DNA of 64,000 nt from contig NC_077245.1 of the NCBI RefSeq assembly GCF_947179165.1, positions 77,001 through 141,000 of the forward strand. Direction: 5' to 3'. Origin of the DNA: Solanum dulcamara. Its lineage: Eukaryota; Streptophyta; Magnoliopsida; Solanales; Solanaceae. A program made the translations under genes and the position numbers. The notes beneath the pieces are model-generated. The model worked only from the letters and a program-made list of their open reading frames with translations, was not told the DNA's origin and made no database searches. This document shows positions 36,911 to 47,800 of the stretch, piece by piece. Within the stretch, counting starts at the first letter, position 1, and each line of letters opens with the position of its first letter.

Positions 36911-39900
36911 GGAATTAGGCAATTTTGCCAGTTTTTCGTGTGTACTAGCCCACAGTTTTTTTGGGTGCTGGGGGTCTGGGTCAAATTTTCTTGGATTCTT
37001 CCATAGTAGCGTCCATAACGACCTATGGAATGACTCCAGCAGCCCCGACGGTGCTTTAGAAGGGTTTAGGAGCATTTTATTAGCGACGCAATAGAAATTA
37101 GACGATTTTGCTAGTTTTTCGTTTGTGTTAGGCCATGGATTTATTTAGGTGTCGAGGGTCCGGGTCGAATTTTCTTGGATTCTTCCATAGTAGCATCCGT
37201 AATGATCTAGGTAACGACTTCAGTAGCCCTGACGGCGCTTTAGAGGGGTTTAGAAGTATTTTATTGGCGACGCAATAGGAATTAGGCAATTTTGCCAGAT
37301 TTTCGTGTGTGTTAGCCCATTGATTTTTTAGGTACCGGGGGTCTGGTCGACTTTTCTTGGATTATTCTATAGTAGCATCCGTAATGACCTAGAGAACGAC
37401 TCCAGCAGCCCCAACAGTGCTTTAGAAGGGTTTAGAAGTATTTTATTAGCGACGCAATATGAGTTAGGTAATTTTGCTAGTTTTTCTTTTGTGTTAGCCC
37501 ATGAATTTTTTAGGTGTCGGGGGTTCGGGTCGAATTTTCTTGGAATATTCCATAGTAGCATCCGTAACAACCGAGGAAACGACTCCAGTAGCCCCGGCAG
37601 CGCTCTAGAAGGGTTTAGGAACATTTTATTGGTGATGCAATAGGAATTAGGCGATTTTGCTAGTTTTCATGTGTGTTAGCCTATAGATTTTTTAGGTGTC
37701 GGGGGTACGGGATGAATTTTCTTGGATTCTTTGATAGTAGAGTTCGTAACTACCTAGGGAACGACTTCAGGAGCCCCGACGGTGCTTTAGAGAGGTCTAG
37801 GAGCATTTTATATGCAATGAAATATGAATTAAGCGATTTTGCCAGTTTTTCGTGTGTGTTAGCCCACAGAATTTATAGGTGTCAGGGGTCCAGGTCAACT
37901 ATTCTTGGATTTTTCTATAGTAGCATCCGTAATGACCTAGGAAACGACTCTAATAGCCCTGGCGGTGCTTTAGGAGTATTTTATTAGCGACGCAATAAGA
38001 ATTAGGCAATTTTGCTAGTTTTTCGTGTATGTAGCCCACAGATTTTTTAGGTGTCGGGGGTTCGGGTTGAATTTTATTCAATTCTTCCATAGTAGCATCC
38101 GTAATCACCTAGGGAACAACTCTAGTAGCCCCGGCAGAACTTTAGAGGGTTTAGGAGCATTTTATTGGCAATGCAATAGGAATTAGGCGATTTTGTCAGA
38201 TTTTCGTGTGTGTTAACCCACGGATTTTATAGGTGTCTGGGGTCTAGGTTTAATTTTCTTGGATTCTTGCATATTAGCATCCGTAACGACTTAGGAAACG
38301 ACTCTAGTAGCTACGGCGGTGCTTTAGAGGGGTTTAGGAGCATTTTATTGGCGATGCAATAGAAATTAGGCAATTTTGCCAATTTTTCGTGTGTAACGTC
38401 CACAGATTTTTTAGGTGCCAGGGTCCAGATTGAATTTTCTTGGATTATTTTATAGTAGCATCCGTAACGACCTGGGGAACGACTCCAGTAGCCCCGACAG
38501 TGCTTTAGAATGGTTTAAGAGCATTTTATTCGCGATGCAATAGGAATTAGGCAATTTTGCCAGTTTTTTGTGTGTGTTAACCCACGGAATTTTTAGGTGT
38601 CGATGGTCTGGGTCGAATTTTCTTGGATTCTTCCATATTAGCGTTCATAACAACCTAGGGTATGGCTTCAGTAGCCCCAACGGCGCTTTAGAGAGGTCTA
38701 GGAGCATTTTTTGTGCAATGAAATATGAATTAAGCGATTTTGCCAGTTTTTCGTCTGTGTTAGCCCACGAATATTTTAGGTGCCGGGGGTCCGAGTTATA
38801 TTTTCTTGGATTCTTTCATAGTAGCATCCGTAATGACCTAGGAAACGCCTCTAGTAGCCCCGGCGGCGCTTTAGAAGGGTTTAGGAGCATTTTATTAGCG
38901 ACGCAATATGAATTAGACGATTTTGCCAGTTTTTCATGTATGTTAGCCCACGGATTTTTTTAGGTGTCGGGGGTCCGGGTTGAATTTTCTTGAATTCTTC
39001 GATAGTATCATCCGTAATGACCTAGGGAATGATTCTAGTAGCCCCGGCAGTGCTTTAGAGGAGTTTAGAAGCATTTTAATGGCGACGCAATAGCAATTAG
39101 AAAATTTTGGAAGTTTTTCGTGTGTGTTAACCCACGGAATTTTTAGGTGCCGGGGGTCCAGGTCGAATTTTCTTGGATTCTTCCTCCGTAAAGACCTAGG
39201 GAATGACTCCAGTAGCCCCGACGATGCTTTAGAATGGTTTAGGAGTATTTTATTGGCGACGCAATAAGAATTAGGCGATTTTGTGTGTGTTAGCCCATAG
39301 ATTTTTTAGGTGTCGGGGGTCTGCGTTGAATTTTCTTGGATTCTTCTATAGTAGCATATGTAATGACCTAGGAATCGACTCCAGTAGCCCCGGCGGCACT
39401 TTAGAGGGGTTTAGGAGCATTTTATTGGCGATGCAATAGAAATTAGGTGATTTTGCCCATTTTTCGTGTGTGTTTCTCTACAGATTTTTTAGGTGCCGGG
39501 GTCCAGGTTGAATTTTCTTGGATTATTTTATAGTAGCATCCGTAACGACCTGGAGAACGACTCCAGTAGCCCCGACAGTTCTTTAGAGTGGTTTAAGAGC
39601 ATTTTATTGGCGACGCAATAGGAATTAGGCGATTTTGCCAGTTTTTCGTGTGTGTTAGCCTACGAACTTTTTAGGTGGCGAGGGTCTGGGTCAAATTTTC
39701 TTGAATTTTTCAATAGTAGTGTCTGTAACGACCTAGGAAATGACTAGAGTAACCCCAGTTATGCCTTAGAGGGTTTTAGGAGTATTTTATTGGCGACGCA
39801 ATAGCAATTAGTCGATTTTGCCAGTTTTTTGTGTGTTTTAGCCCATGTATTTTTAGGCGCCAGAGATCCTGGTTGAATTTTCTTTAATTATTCTATAGAA

Positions 39901-42724
39901 GCATCCATAATGACTTGTGGAACGACTTCAATAGCCCCGACAGTGCTTTAGAGTAGTTTAGAAGCATTTTATTTGCGATACAACAGGAATTAGGCAATTT
40001 TATTAGTTTTTTGTGTGTGTTAGCCACGAATTCTTTAGATGCTGGGGGTTCAGTTAAATTTTCTTGGATTCTTCAATAATAGAGTTTTTACCTACCTAGG
40101 GAACAACTCCAGTAGCCACAGCGGTGCTTTAGAAGGGTTTAGGAGAAATTAATTGGCGACGCAATAGAAATTAGGCAATTTTGCCAATTTTTCGTGTGTG
40201 TTAGCCCATGGATTTTTTAGGTGCCGAGGTCCGGGTAGAATTTTCTTGGATTATTCCATAGTAGAATCCGTAATGACATGGGGAACGACTCCAATAGCCC
40301 CGACGACACTTTAGAGGGGTTTAGGAGCATTTTATTGGCGACGAAATAGAAATTAGGCAATTTTGCCAGTTTTTTATGTGTGTTAGCCCAAGGATTTTTT
40401 AGGTGTCGGGGGTCCAGGTTGAATTTTCTTTGATTCTTCCATCGTATTGTCTGTAATAACTTGGAGAACGAATCTAGTAACCCCAGTGACACTATAGAGG
40501 GGTTTAGGAGTATTTTATTGGCGACGCAATAGGAATTAAGTGATTTTGCCAGTTTTTCGTGTATGTTAGCCCACGGATTTTTTAGGTGTCGGGCATCCGG
40601 GTGGAAATTTTTTGGATTATTCCATAGTAGCGTCTGTAACGACCTAGATAACGACTCTAGTAGCCCCGAAGACGCATTAGAGGGGTTTAAAAGTATTTTA
40701 TTGGCAATGAAATAGTAATTAGGCGATTTTGCCAGTTTTTCATGTTTGTTAGCCCACTGATTTTTAAGGTGCCGGAGTTTTGGGTCAAATTTTCATGGAT
40801 TCTTCAATAGTAGCATCCGTAACGACCTAGGGAACGACTCCAGTAACCCCGGCGGTGCTTTAGAGTGGTTTAGGAGCATTTTATTACCGACGAAATAGTA
40901 ATTAGGCGATTTTTCCAGTTTTTCATGATTGTTAGCCCCCAGATTTTTTAGGTGTTGGGGGTCCTAGTCGAATATTTTTGGATTTTTCCATAGTAGTGTC
41001 CGTAACGACCTAGAAAATAACTCTAGTGGCCTCGTAGGTGCATTAGAGGGATTTAGGAACATTTTATTGGCGACGCAACAGGAATTAGGAAATTTTTCTA
41101 GTTTTTCGTGTTTGTTAGTCCACAAATTTTTTAGGTGCCGGGGTCCAGGTTGAATTTTCTTGGATTATTTTATAGTAGCGTCTATAACGACCTGGGGAAC
41201 GACTCTAGTAGCCCCGCCAGTGCTTTAGAGTGGTTTAAGAGCATTTTATTGGCGACGCAACAGGAATTAGGCAATTTTGCCAGTTTTTTGTGTGTGTGTT
41301 AGCCTACGAATTTTTTAGGTTGCGGGGGTCCGGGTCGAATTTTCTTGGATTCTTCAATAGTAGTATCCGTAACGACCTAGGGAATGACTCCAATAACTCT
41401 GATTGTGCTTTAGAGGGGTTTAAGAGCATTTTATTGGCGACGCAATAGGAATTAGGCAATTTTGCCAATTTTTCGTATGTGTTAGCCCACGAATTTTTTA
41501 GGTGCCAGGGATATGAGTCGAATTTTTTTTGATTCTTTCGTAGTAGCATCCGCAAAGACCTGGGGAACGACTCCAGTAGCTCCGGCGGCGCTTTAGAGTA
41601 GTTTAGGAGCATTCTATTGGTGACACAATAGAAATTAGAAGATTTTGCCAGTTTTTCGTGAGTGTTAGACAATGGAATTTTTAGGTGTTAGGGATCCAGG
41701 TCAAATTTTCTTGATTCTTTCATAGTAGCGTCCGTAACAACTTTGGAATCGACTCTAGTAACCTCGGCGGCGCTTTAGAGGGGTTTTGGAGCATTTTATT
41801 GGCGACGTAATAGCAATTAATTAATTTTGCTAGTTTTTTGTGTGTGTTAGCCCATGTATTTTTTAGGCGCCGGGGGTCTAGATTGAATTTTCTTTAATTA
41901 TTCTAGAGAAGCGTCTGTAATGACTTGGGGAACGACTCGAGTAGCCCCGACGATACTTTAGAGAGGTTTAGATGCATTTTATTTGCGATACAACAGGAAT
42001 TAGGTAATTTTGCCATTTTTTCGTGTGTGTTAGCCCACAGATTTTTTAGGTGTCGGGGTTCCGGTCGAATTTTATTGGATTCTTCAATAGTAGCATCCGT
42101 AACGACATGGAAAATGACTCTAGTAGCCCCAGCAGCGCTTTAAAGGGGTTTAGGAGCATTTTATTGGCAATGAAATAGGAATTAGGTGATTTTGCTAGTT
42201 TTTCGTGTGTGTTAGCCCATAGATTATTTAGGTGTCGGGGGTCCGGGTCAAATGTTTTTGGATTCTTCAATAGTAGCATCCATAATGACCTTGGAAACGA
42301 CTCTGGTAGCCTCGGAGGCGCATTAGAGGGGTTTAGGAGCATTTTATTAGTGACGCAACAAGAATTAGGCGATTTTGCTAGTTTTTCGTGTGTGTTAGCC
42401 CACAGATTTTTTAGGTGCCAGAGGTTTGGGTCGAATTTTCTTGGATTCTTCAATAGTAGATTCCGTAATGACCTAGGGAATGACTCCAGTAACTCCAGTG
42501 GCACTTTAGAGGGTTTAGGAGCATTTTATTGGCGATACAATAGGAATTAGGCGATTTTGCTAGTTTTTTTTGTGTGTTAGCCCACAGATTTTTTTAGGTG
42601 CCGGGGGTCCGGGTCGAATTTTCTTGGATTCTTCAAAAGTATCATCTGTAATGACTTGGGAAACGATACCAGTAGCCCCAGTAGTGCTTTAGAGGGGTTT
42701 AAGAGTATTTTATTGGCGATGCAA

Positions 42725-42790
42725 TAGGAATTAGGCGATTTTGGGTTTAGGAGTATTTTATTAGCGATGCAATAGGAATTAGGTGAGTTT
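42725..42790 (+). repeat. Partial duplication within a satellite monomer
   Basis: After GGCGATTTTG the sequence steps back to GGGTTTAGGAGTATTTTATT and repeats about 45 bp (through GATGCAATAGGAATTAGG) before continuing. This is a short tandem duplication inside one monomer. Confidence 0.7.
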
Positions 42791-43184
42791 GCTAGTTTTT
42801 TATGTGTGTTCGTCCATGGATTATTTAGGTGCCGGGGGTCCGGGTCGAATCTTCTTAGATTCTCCCATAGTAGCGTCTGTAACGATCTAAGGAACAACTG
42901 TAATAGCCTCAGCTGCACTTTAGAGGGTTTAAGATCATTTTATTGGCGACGCAAAAGGAATTAGGCGATTTTGCTGATTTTTCGTGTGTGTTAGCTATAT
43001 AGTTTGTAGGTGCCGAGGGTCCAGGTCGAATTTTCTTAAAATCTTCCATTATAGCGTCCATAACAATCTGGAGAATGACTTTAGTAGCCTCGAAGATGCT
43101 TTAGAGGGTTTAGGAATATTTTATTGGCGACGCAACAATAATTACTTGATTTTGCCAGTTTTTCTTTTGTGTTAGCCCACGGAT

Positions 43185-43535
43185 AATTTTGGTAACTGGC
43201 TTCCGGTGGAATTTTCTCAAAAATTCTACAGGACCCTCTGTAGGTACCCAAAGGATCAATAAGTGTGGCCTCAGCGCGTTCATAGCATTTAGGGGCTGCA
43301 CAAGCGGAATCAGGCGATATTCTGATGTTTTTCATGTGTGCTAGCCCATTGATATTTTTGATGAACTGGCTTTCGATCGATTTTTTTTGAAACCGCTATG
43401 GGACCCTCTATAGGTATCTAAGGGATCAGTACGTGCGGCCTCAACGTGATCCACGGCGCATTCATAGCATTTAGGGGTCACACAAGCAAAATCAGGCGAT
43501 ATTCTGATGTTTTTCGTATGTGTTAGTCAATGAAT
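43185..43535 (+). repeat. Two units of a diverged sister satellite subfamily at the array edge
   Basis: Two units (about 169 and 182 bp) are repeats of each other: both contain GAACTGGCTTTC-like, GGGACCCTCTRTAGGTA-like, CATAGCATTTAGGGG and AATCAGGCGATATTCTGATG segments. They are alignable to the main monomer around GCATTT...GGGC...GCAA...GGAAT-AGGCGAT...GTTTTTC-TGTGTGTTAGCCCA-GAT, but the other half (TCCGTAACGACCTAGGG to GCTTTAG) is replaced. They therefore look like an older or distinct branch of the same satellite superfamily surviving at the edge. Confidence 0.8.
43512..43535 (+). repeat. Left target-site duplication of the RTE LINE
   Basis: The 24-bp segment beginning TTTCGTATGTGTTAGTC recurs at 44101-44124 with three mismatches, on either side of the RTE fragment. 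It is itself satellite sequence, so the LINE landed in the last sister-family unit. Confidence 0.8.
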
Positions 43536-44100
43536 ATTTTTCGGTGGAAGTGTCCCATGTGGCAGACAGGATGAGAGAAGCGAGATTGAGATGGTTTGGG
43601 CATGTGCAGAGGAGGTGTGTCGATGCCCAGTAAGGATGTGCGAGCGGTTGGTTGTAGGGGTTACGTAGAGGGGTAGGGGTAGACCTAAAAAGTATTGGGG
43701 GAGGTGATTAGACATTATATGACGCTGCTTCGTATCACCGAGGACATGACCTTAAATAGACAGGTGTGGATGTCGCGTATTAGGATAAAAGGCTATTAGG
43801 ATAGGAAGGTTTTAGGTTGGCCATAGGACTAGTCGTGCCTTTATGGTTGTGTTGTTGTTGTTCGATTACCACATGATTTTGCTACTATTATTGTTTGTAT
43901 GGTGTAGTATTTACTTTACTCTTCGTGTTAGGTGTTATGTTATATCTATTGTTTTGTCTCGCTTGGAGCTGATATATTTGAGCCGATGGTCTTTCAGAAA
44001 CACTCTCTACCTCCATGAGGTAGTAGTAAGGTCTGCGAACACTTTACCCTCTCCAAACCTCACTGGTGAAATTTCATTGGGTATGTTGTTGTTGTTGTTG
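43536..44100 (+). mobile_element. 5'-truncated RTE-type LINE fragment (old)
   Basis: The first 250 bp encode a decayed version of the RTE ORF C-terminus: [17 protein letters not shown] is readable near 43570-43620, matching the same region of the intact LINE frame at 63630-63680, but stops follow. Then comes a 3' region with CTCTCTACCTCCATGAGGTA and a terminal (TTG)n at about 44085-44100. No poly(A) tail is present. A 24-bp direct repeat flanks it. RTE elements of Solanaceae share this 3' end with TS-type SINEs. Confidence 0.85.
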
Positions 44101-44124
44101 TTTCATATTTGTTAGTCAATAAAT
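44101..44124 (+). repeat. Right target-site duplication of the RTE LINE
   Basis: This is the match to 43512-43535 (TTTCATATTTGTTAGTC...AAAT) with three mismatches. The divergence indicates an old insertion. Confidence 0.8.
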
Positions 44125-44502
44125 TATATGATGATACAATTTTTGAATACTTTTTTTTTCTATCTCTACCCACTCTTTATAATGACATGGCAAATCCACA
44201 CACTTTTTTATTTAAAAATAGTCATTCACATACCAACTGTAGCACACTCATGCCATAACAATAATAATAACAACAATAATAATAATAATAATAATAATTT
44301 GTTTTTTTCATTATTTGCGTAACAAGCTGCAGCCACGTAATATGGGTGGTGGAAATAAATATGGGCCAGATAAATAATGGAATTATTGGGAAATCAGGCA
44401 ATATTGGCGGAGTCATTCATTCGTTGTTGCTCGTTAGACATCTTCACCTGTAAAGCTATCCTTTCCATACGATTAGTTTCTCCACCTGCAGGACCTGTCA
44501 CG
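44125..44502 (+). promoter_or_regulatory. Upstream region of the ABC1K3-like gene
   Basis: Only about 380 bp separate the RTE LINE and its target duplication from the chosen start codon, so the proximal promoter and 5' leader must lie here or within repeats. Visible elements are a pyrimidine tract (44147-44170), an AAT microsatellite and an ACGT-core motif (CCACGTAA, 44333-44340). No convincing TATA box is assignable. An in-frame ATG with good context at 44377 could lengthen the protein by 42 residues if transcription starts further upstream. Confidence 0.5.
44258..44298 (+). repeat. (AAT)n microsatellite
   Basis: About 40 bp of AAT/ATA trinucleotides, interrupted once by CAACAA. It lies 205-245 bp before the ABC1K3-like start codon. 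Confidence 0.9.
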
Positions 44503-44850
44503 ATGAGTTCTGCCGTGGCATCGTTCACGGCCAATCATCATATTATGCTGCCTTCCTGCGCCGATGCGGTTCGGCTTTCAGGGGCGAATAGCTCCGACGG
44601 ACGGAGAGTTAAGTTAAGACTAACTCTTCCTCGAGCGGCTCTGGTGGAGGCGAGGCCTCAACAAGTACCACCAACCAGAGATGTAGCGGGGAACAGTAAT
44701 GTTACTGGGCGAACCCTTCAAGCTGGTTCATCTAGCAGAGATCGAGCCGACGATATGCAATCTGAAGCCAGAGCTATGACACGTGCTGCGGATGCTTCTG
44801 TATATAGCCCTGAGTTCTTAGCCAACAAGTATGGCTCTCGCCCAATTAAG
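44503..44850 (+). CDS. ABC1K3: ABC1K3-like exon 1 (residues 1-116)
   Basis: It encodes the transit peptide-like N-terminus and the lead-in to the ABC1 domain ([20 protein letters not shown]). The donor GTAAAC follows CCAATTAAG, and the exon ends in phase 0. Intron 1 is 88 bp. Confidence 0.9.
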
Positions 44851-47800
44851 GTAAACACTAAATAACGAACTTAAATTGATTTCACTTCAGACCAGAAATT
44901 TAGATGCAAGTCCAATTTGTTTGATTGCTTCTTCGTAGGTACTGGGCAGAGCTCTTCAAATATTCAATGGACTTGGTTCATTCGCACTAAAAGTGTGGCT
45001 TGACCGGTTGAACGGGGAGCTTGATCGGAAAATGAGATTGCGTGCCATTGAGCTTAGGCAGACTTTCACCAGATTGGGGCCTACATTTGTTAAAATCGGC
45101 CAGGGTTTATCCACCAGGCCTGATTTATGCCCACCCGAGTACCTTGAGGAGCTGTCGGAGCTGCAGGTATTTTCTACCTGCCTTCTTCCTTCCTGTATAG
45201 TGAATGCTGTGTCCGAATATTTTCCTTGTGGAATTCCGTGAATTTCCATTACAAACATTATTTTGGCTTTAGTTAGTATAGTTCACTGTATGCTGGGAAA
45301 TGGGTGGACTAGGTTGGTTTTGGATGGGTTATGAATGGGCTGAGCAAAAATGGGTTAAATAATGAAAAAATTACCTAAATACACAACTTGTTTTTATTAT
45401 ATTTTTTGAAATTTCCTATCATTTGAAAAAATTAGTAAAATCCCTACTCTCTCATATTCTCGAATACATCACTTTACATGATGTATTGGTTGGATTATGT
45501 GATGTATCGGTCGGATAGATACATCACTTTACGCGATGTATTGGTTTGATACATCACTTTTTGTTTGATGCATCACTTACGCGATGTATCGATATGTACG
45601 TGATATATCAGGACGTTGAATGTTGTATTCGAAATCGAGACGTGATGTATCGTAACGTTTTAGGATGTATTCGGATTCCATCAAATTTAAAGGATTTTTG
45701 TAAATTGAAAAAGAGTAGTGATAGAATGTAATTAATAGGGATAGAATGTAATTAGCTCCTTACATTATGGGATTCCTAAATTTTTTACTTAAATAAAAGG
45801 ACTAATTTCAAATATATACAATAAAGTAATTGATTTACAACAAATATAGCATTGTTTTATTTACATAAAAAATAGCCAAAAATCATACGAAGTATACACT
45901 GACTATACATTATAGCTTGCCAAAACTCATAGAAAATATACACTAACTATACAATATAGTTTACCTATACATGAGCTATACACTAACTATAGATTATGAT
46001 ACAATCAAAAAGTTGAATATAATTTAACTATATATAAAGTATACATTGACTATACATGAAATATACATTGACTTATTCAATCTCGATCAACTCAAAATTA
46101 TTTCTAAACATCCCAAATTAGATATGAAATCCTCTTGATGTTTTGAGTCATTTAATATATAATTCGCTCGAAATGATTCATGCTTGCGATACGCATTTTT
46201 TTTTAATAAAAAAAGAGAAGAAGAAGTCGAAGAAGAAGCATCAGCGAAGAAGAAGCATCAGCATCAACAAGAAGAACCAAAAGAAGCGAGAAGAAGAAGA
46301 TAAGATGGACCAAATTTTGTTATGCAAAAGAGCTAAAGTTTGTCTAATTTGCCCATTCCTCATAATAAATGACTTATTTTTTTTAAGTGGGTTATTTTTT
46401 GTGTAAGAAATGTAACCTAATGGACATTTTGTCTTATTCGCCCTAAATAATACCCAACCGGCCCATATTTAATGTGAACTGAAATCTGCTAGATTGATGG
46501 AAGTGCCAAACCACATTTTCTTGTAATATTTCGCAAAAACCATTTCGTGCATTAGAATCCATGTTTTTCTTTTATATTTAACTATGAAACAATGTTGTTT
46601 AAGACTACCAGCAAATCTAAGAGGCAAGCATTTACTTGACTTAAAATTTTGTAAATTTGCCGAGGTTTTTTTGGAAACAACCTCTCTACCTCCACGAGGT
46701 AGAGGTATGGTCTGCATACATTCTATCCTCTCCAAACCAACTTATGGGATTTCACTAGGTATCTTGTGTAAAATTTTGTAAATTTGGGGTAAGAAAACTT
46801 TAATAGGTAAGAATAGACCCCCCTCCCACCAGCCCCATGGCTACTGTCTTACAAGAAATCAAGATTTCAGTTCCATTATAGCCTTTCCAACGCAAGTAAA
46901 AATTGACTCAAGCTTGCAAGAAAATTTAACTAACCTTCGTACTCAGTGTAATTCCACAGGTGGATCTGGGAGTGTGGTGTGTATGCAACCTTATCCATAC
47001 CGTAAGAAGGTAGAGAGGTTGTTTCTGATGGACCCTCGATTCAAGTAAATTACCCTTAAAATCAAGTATCTAAAATAAATAGAGTCACGAAGAAGCCATT
47101 CAACCTTTACAATAACTGTAGTACTAAAATAAATTAATTTATCAATCTTCACATACACCTAAAGTAGCATTCCCTCTAAATCGTACAAGCTAAGAACTAA
47201 CAAAGAAACTACAAAACTATAACCTAAGATATTCTTCTATCGCACGGTAAAAACCTTGTACATAGTTAGTTAGCAACAAACGAAAACCATGAGAATACAC
47301 ACAATCAAGCACCATCCCCTTTCTTGATTCTGGCTCTTCGGTTGTTAAGATTTAAGACAACATAAACACATCACTTGATTCCTTGTTTTTTACTCCTCCC
47401 GCATGAAAGATACTATATAAGTTGCAATTTCCCATAACAATAGTTTGTTCTCGGAATAAAAATCAATAATACCAAACTTGTCATGTTGTTATGCTGAAGC
47501 AGACAACTTAAATCAGTAAATGATCTAATAGGACACCTCAATGTGAAGGAGCACATGATGGAAAGTCAACACTCTCTTTTAAAAAAACCAATTCAAATCT
47601 AGATAATAAGTTGTTAGGCACCAGTGTTATCAAAGGCGAAAAGCGCAAAAAAGCTTTAAGGTCGATTGGGGCTTTAAGCGCAGAGCGCAAATAAAAGTGT
47701 GGGCTTGAAAAAAGGCGCAAAGGGAGAAAAATATACAAATATATATGTTTAGTCCAACACCAATAATTATAAACATGAATGACAAATATATGACCAAAGA

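Larger units (their letters stand above)
32001..43184 (+). repeat. Satellite array, ~182-bp monomer (right part)
   Basis: This continues the array to the left of the LINE, with the same monomer and orientation and about 61 copies. It resumes exactly in mid-monomer (GGAGCATTTTATTGGG). Copies here look more diverged than in the first 12 kb, with more short deletions (for example near 32775, 36395, 37970 and 39183). The last clear copy ends with TTAGCCCACGGAT at 43184. Confidence 0.96.
45356..46451. mobile_element. Possible non-autonomous DNA element with GATACATC repeats
   Basis: A block of about 1.1 kb is bracketed by the 8-bp direct repeat TAAATAAT (45356-45363 and 46444-46451). It contains three compositional zones: repeats of GATACATC/GATGTATC (45470-45670), TATACACTAACTATACAT-like repeats (45890-46080) and a GAA-rich stretch (46214-46302). 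The first zone resembles the repeats at 59.9-61.6 kb. Clear terminal inverted repeats are not seen, so the element class and exact ends are uncertain. Confidence 0.4.

Noticed and set aside
137..43175. Dozens of 60-282-codon open frames on both strands in the first 43 kb
   Set aside because: They encode variants of the same roughly 61-residue repeat unit because the satellite monomer is close to 61 codons long. They start and stop wherever monomer length changes, and they show no splice, domain or codon-use evidence of a gene.
1..43184. CRISPR array
   Set aside because: The repeat is a continuous tandem satellite without unique spacers, and the surrounding DNA is plant nuclear.
1..43184. True telomere repeat tract
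   Set aside because: Only one telomere-like word (GGGTTTAGG) occurs per monomer; no consecutive TTTAGGG units are present.
43527..43715. Minus-strand 62-codon frame in the RTE fragment
   Set aside because: It is antisense to decayed LINE coding sequence; the mirrored frames at 63462-63805 show the same effect.
44377..44502. Upstream in-frame start of the ABC1K3-like protein
   Set aside because: It adds 42 residues that do not resemble the family's N-terminus. It is kept only as an alternative because the ATG context is good.
44125..44502. A defined TATA box for the ABC1K3-like gene
   Set aside because: Several A/T-rich words exist but none is at a position that could be tied to a start site.
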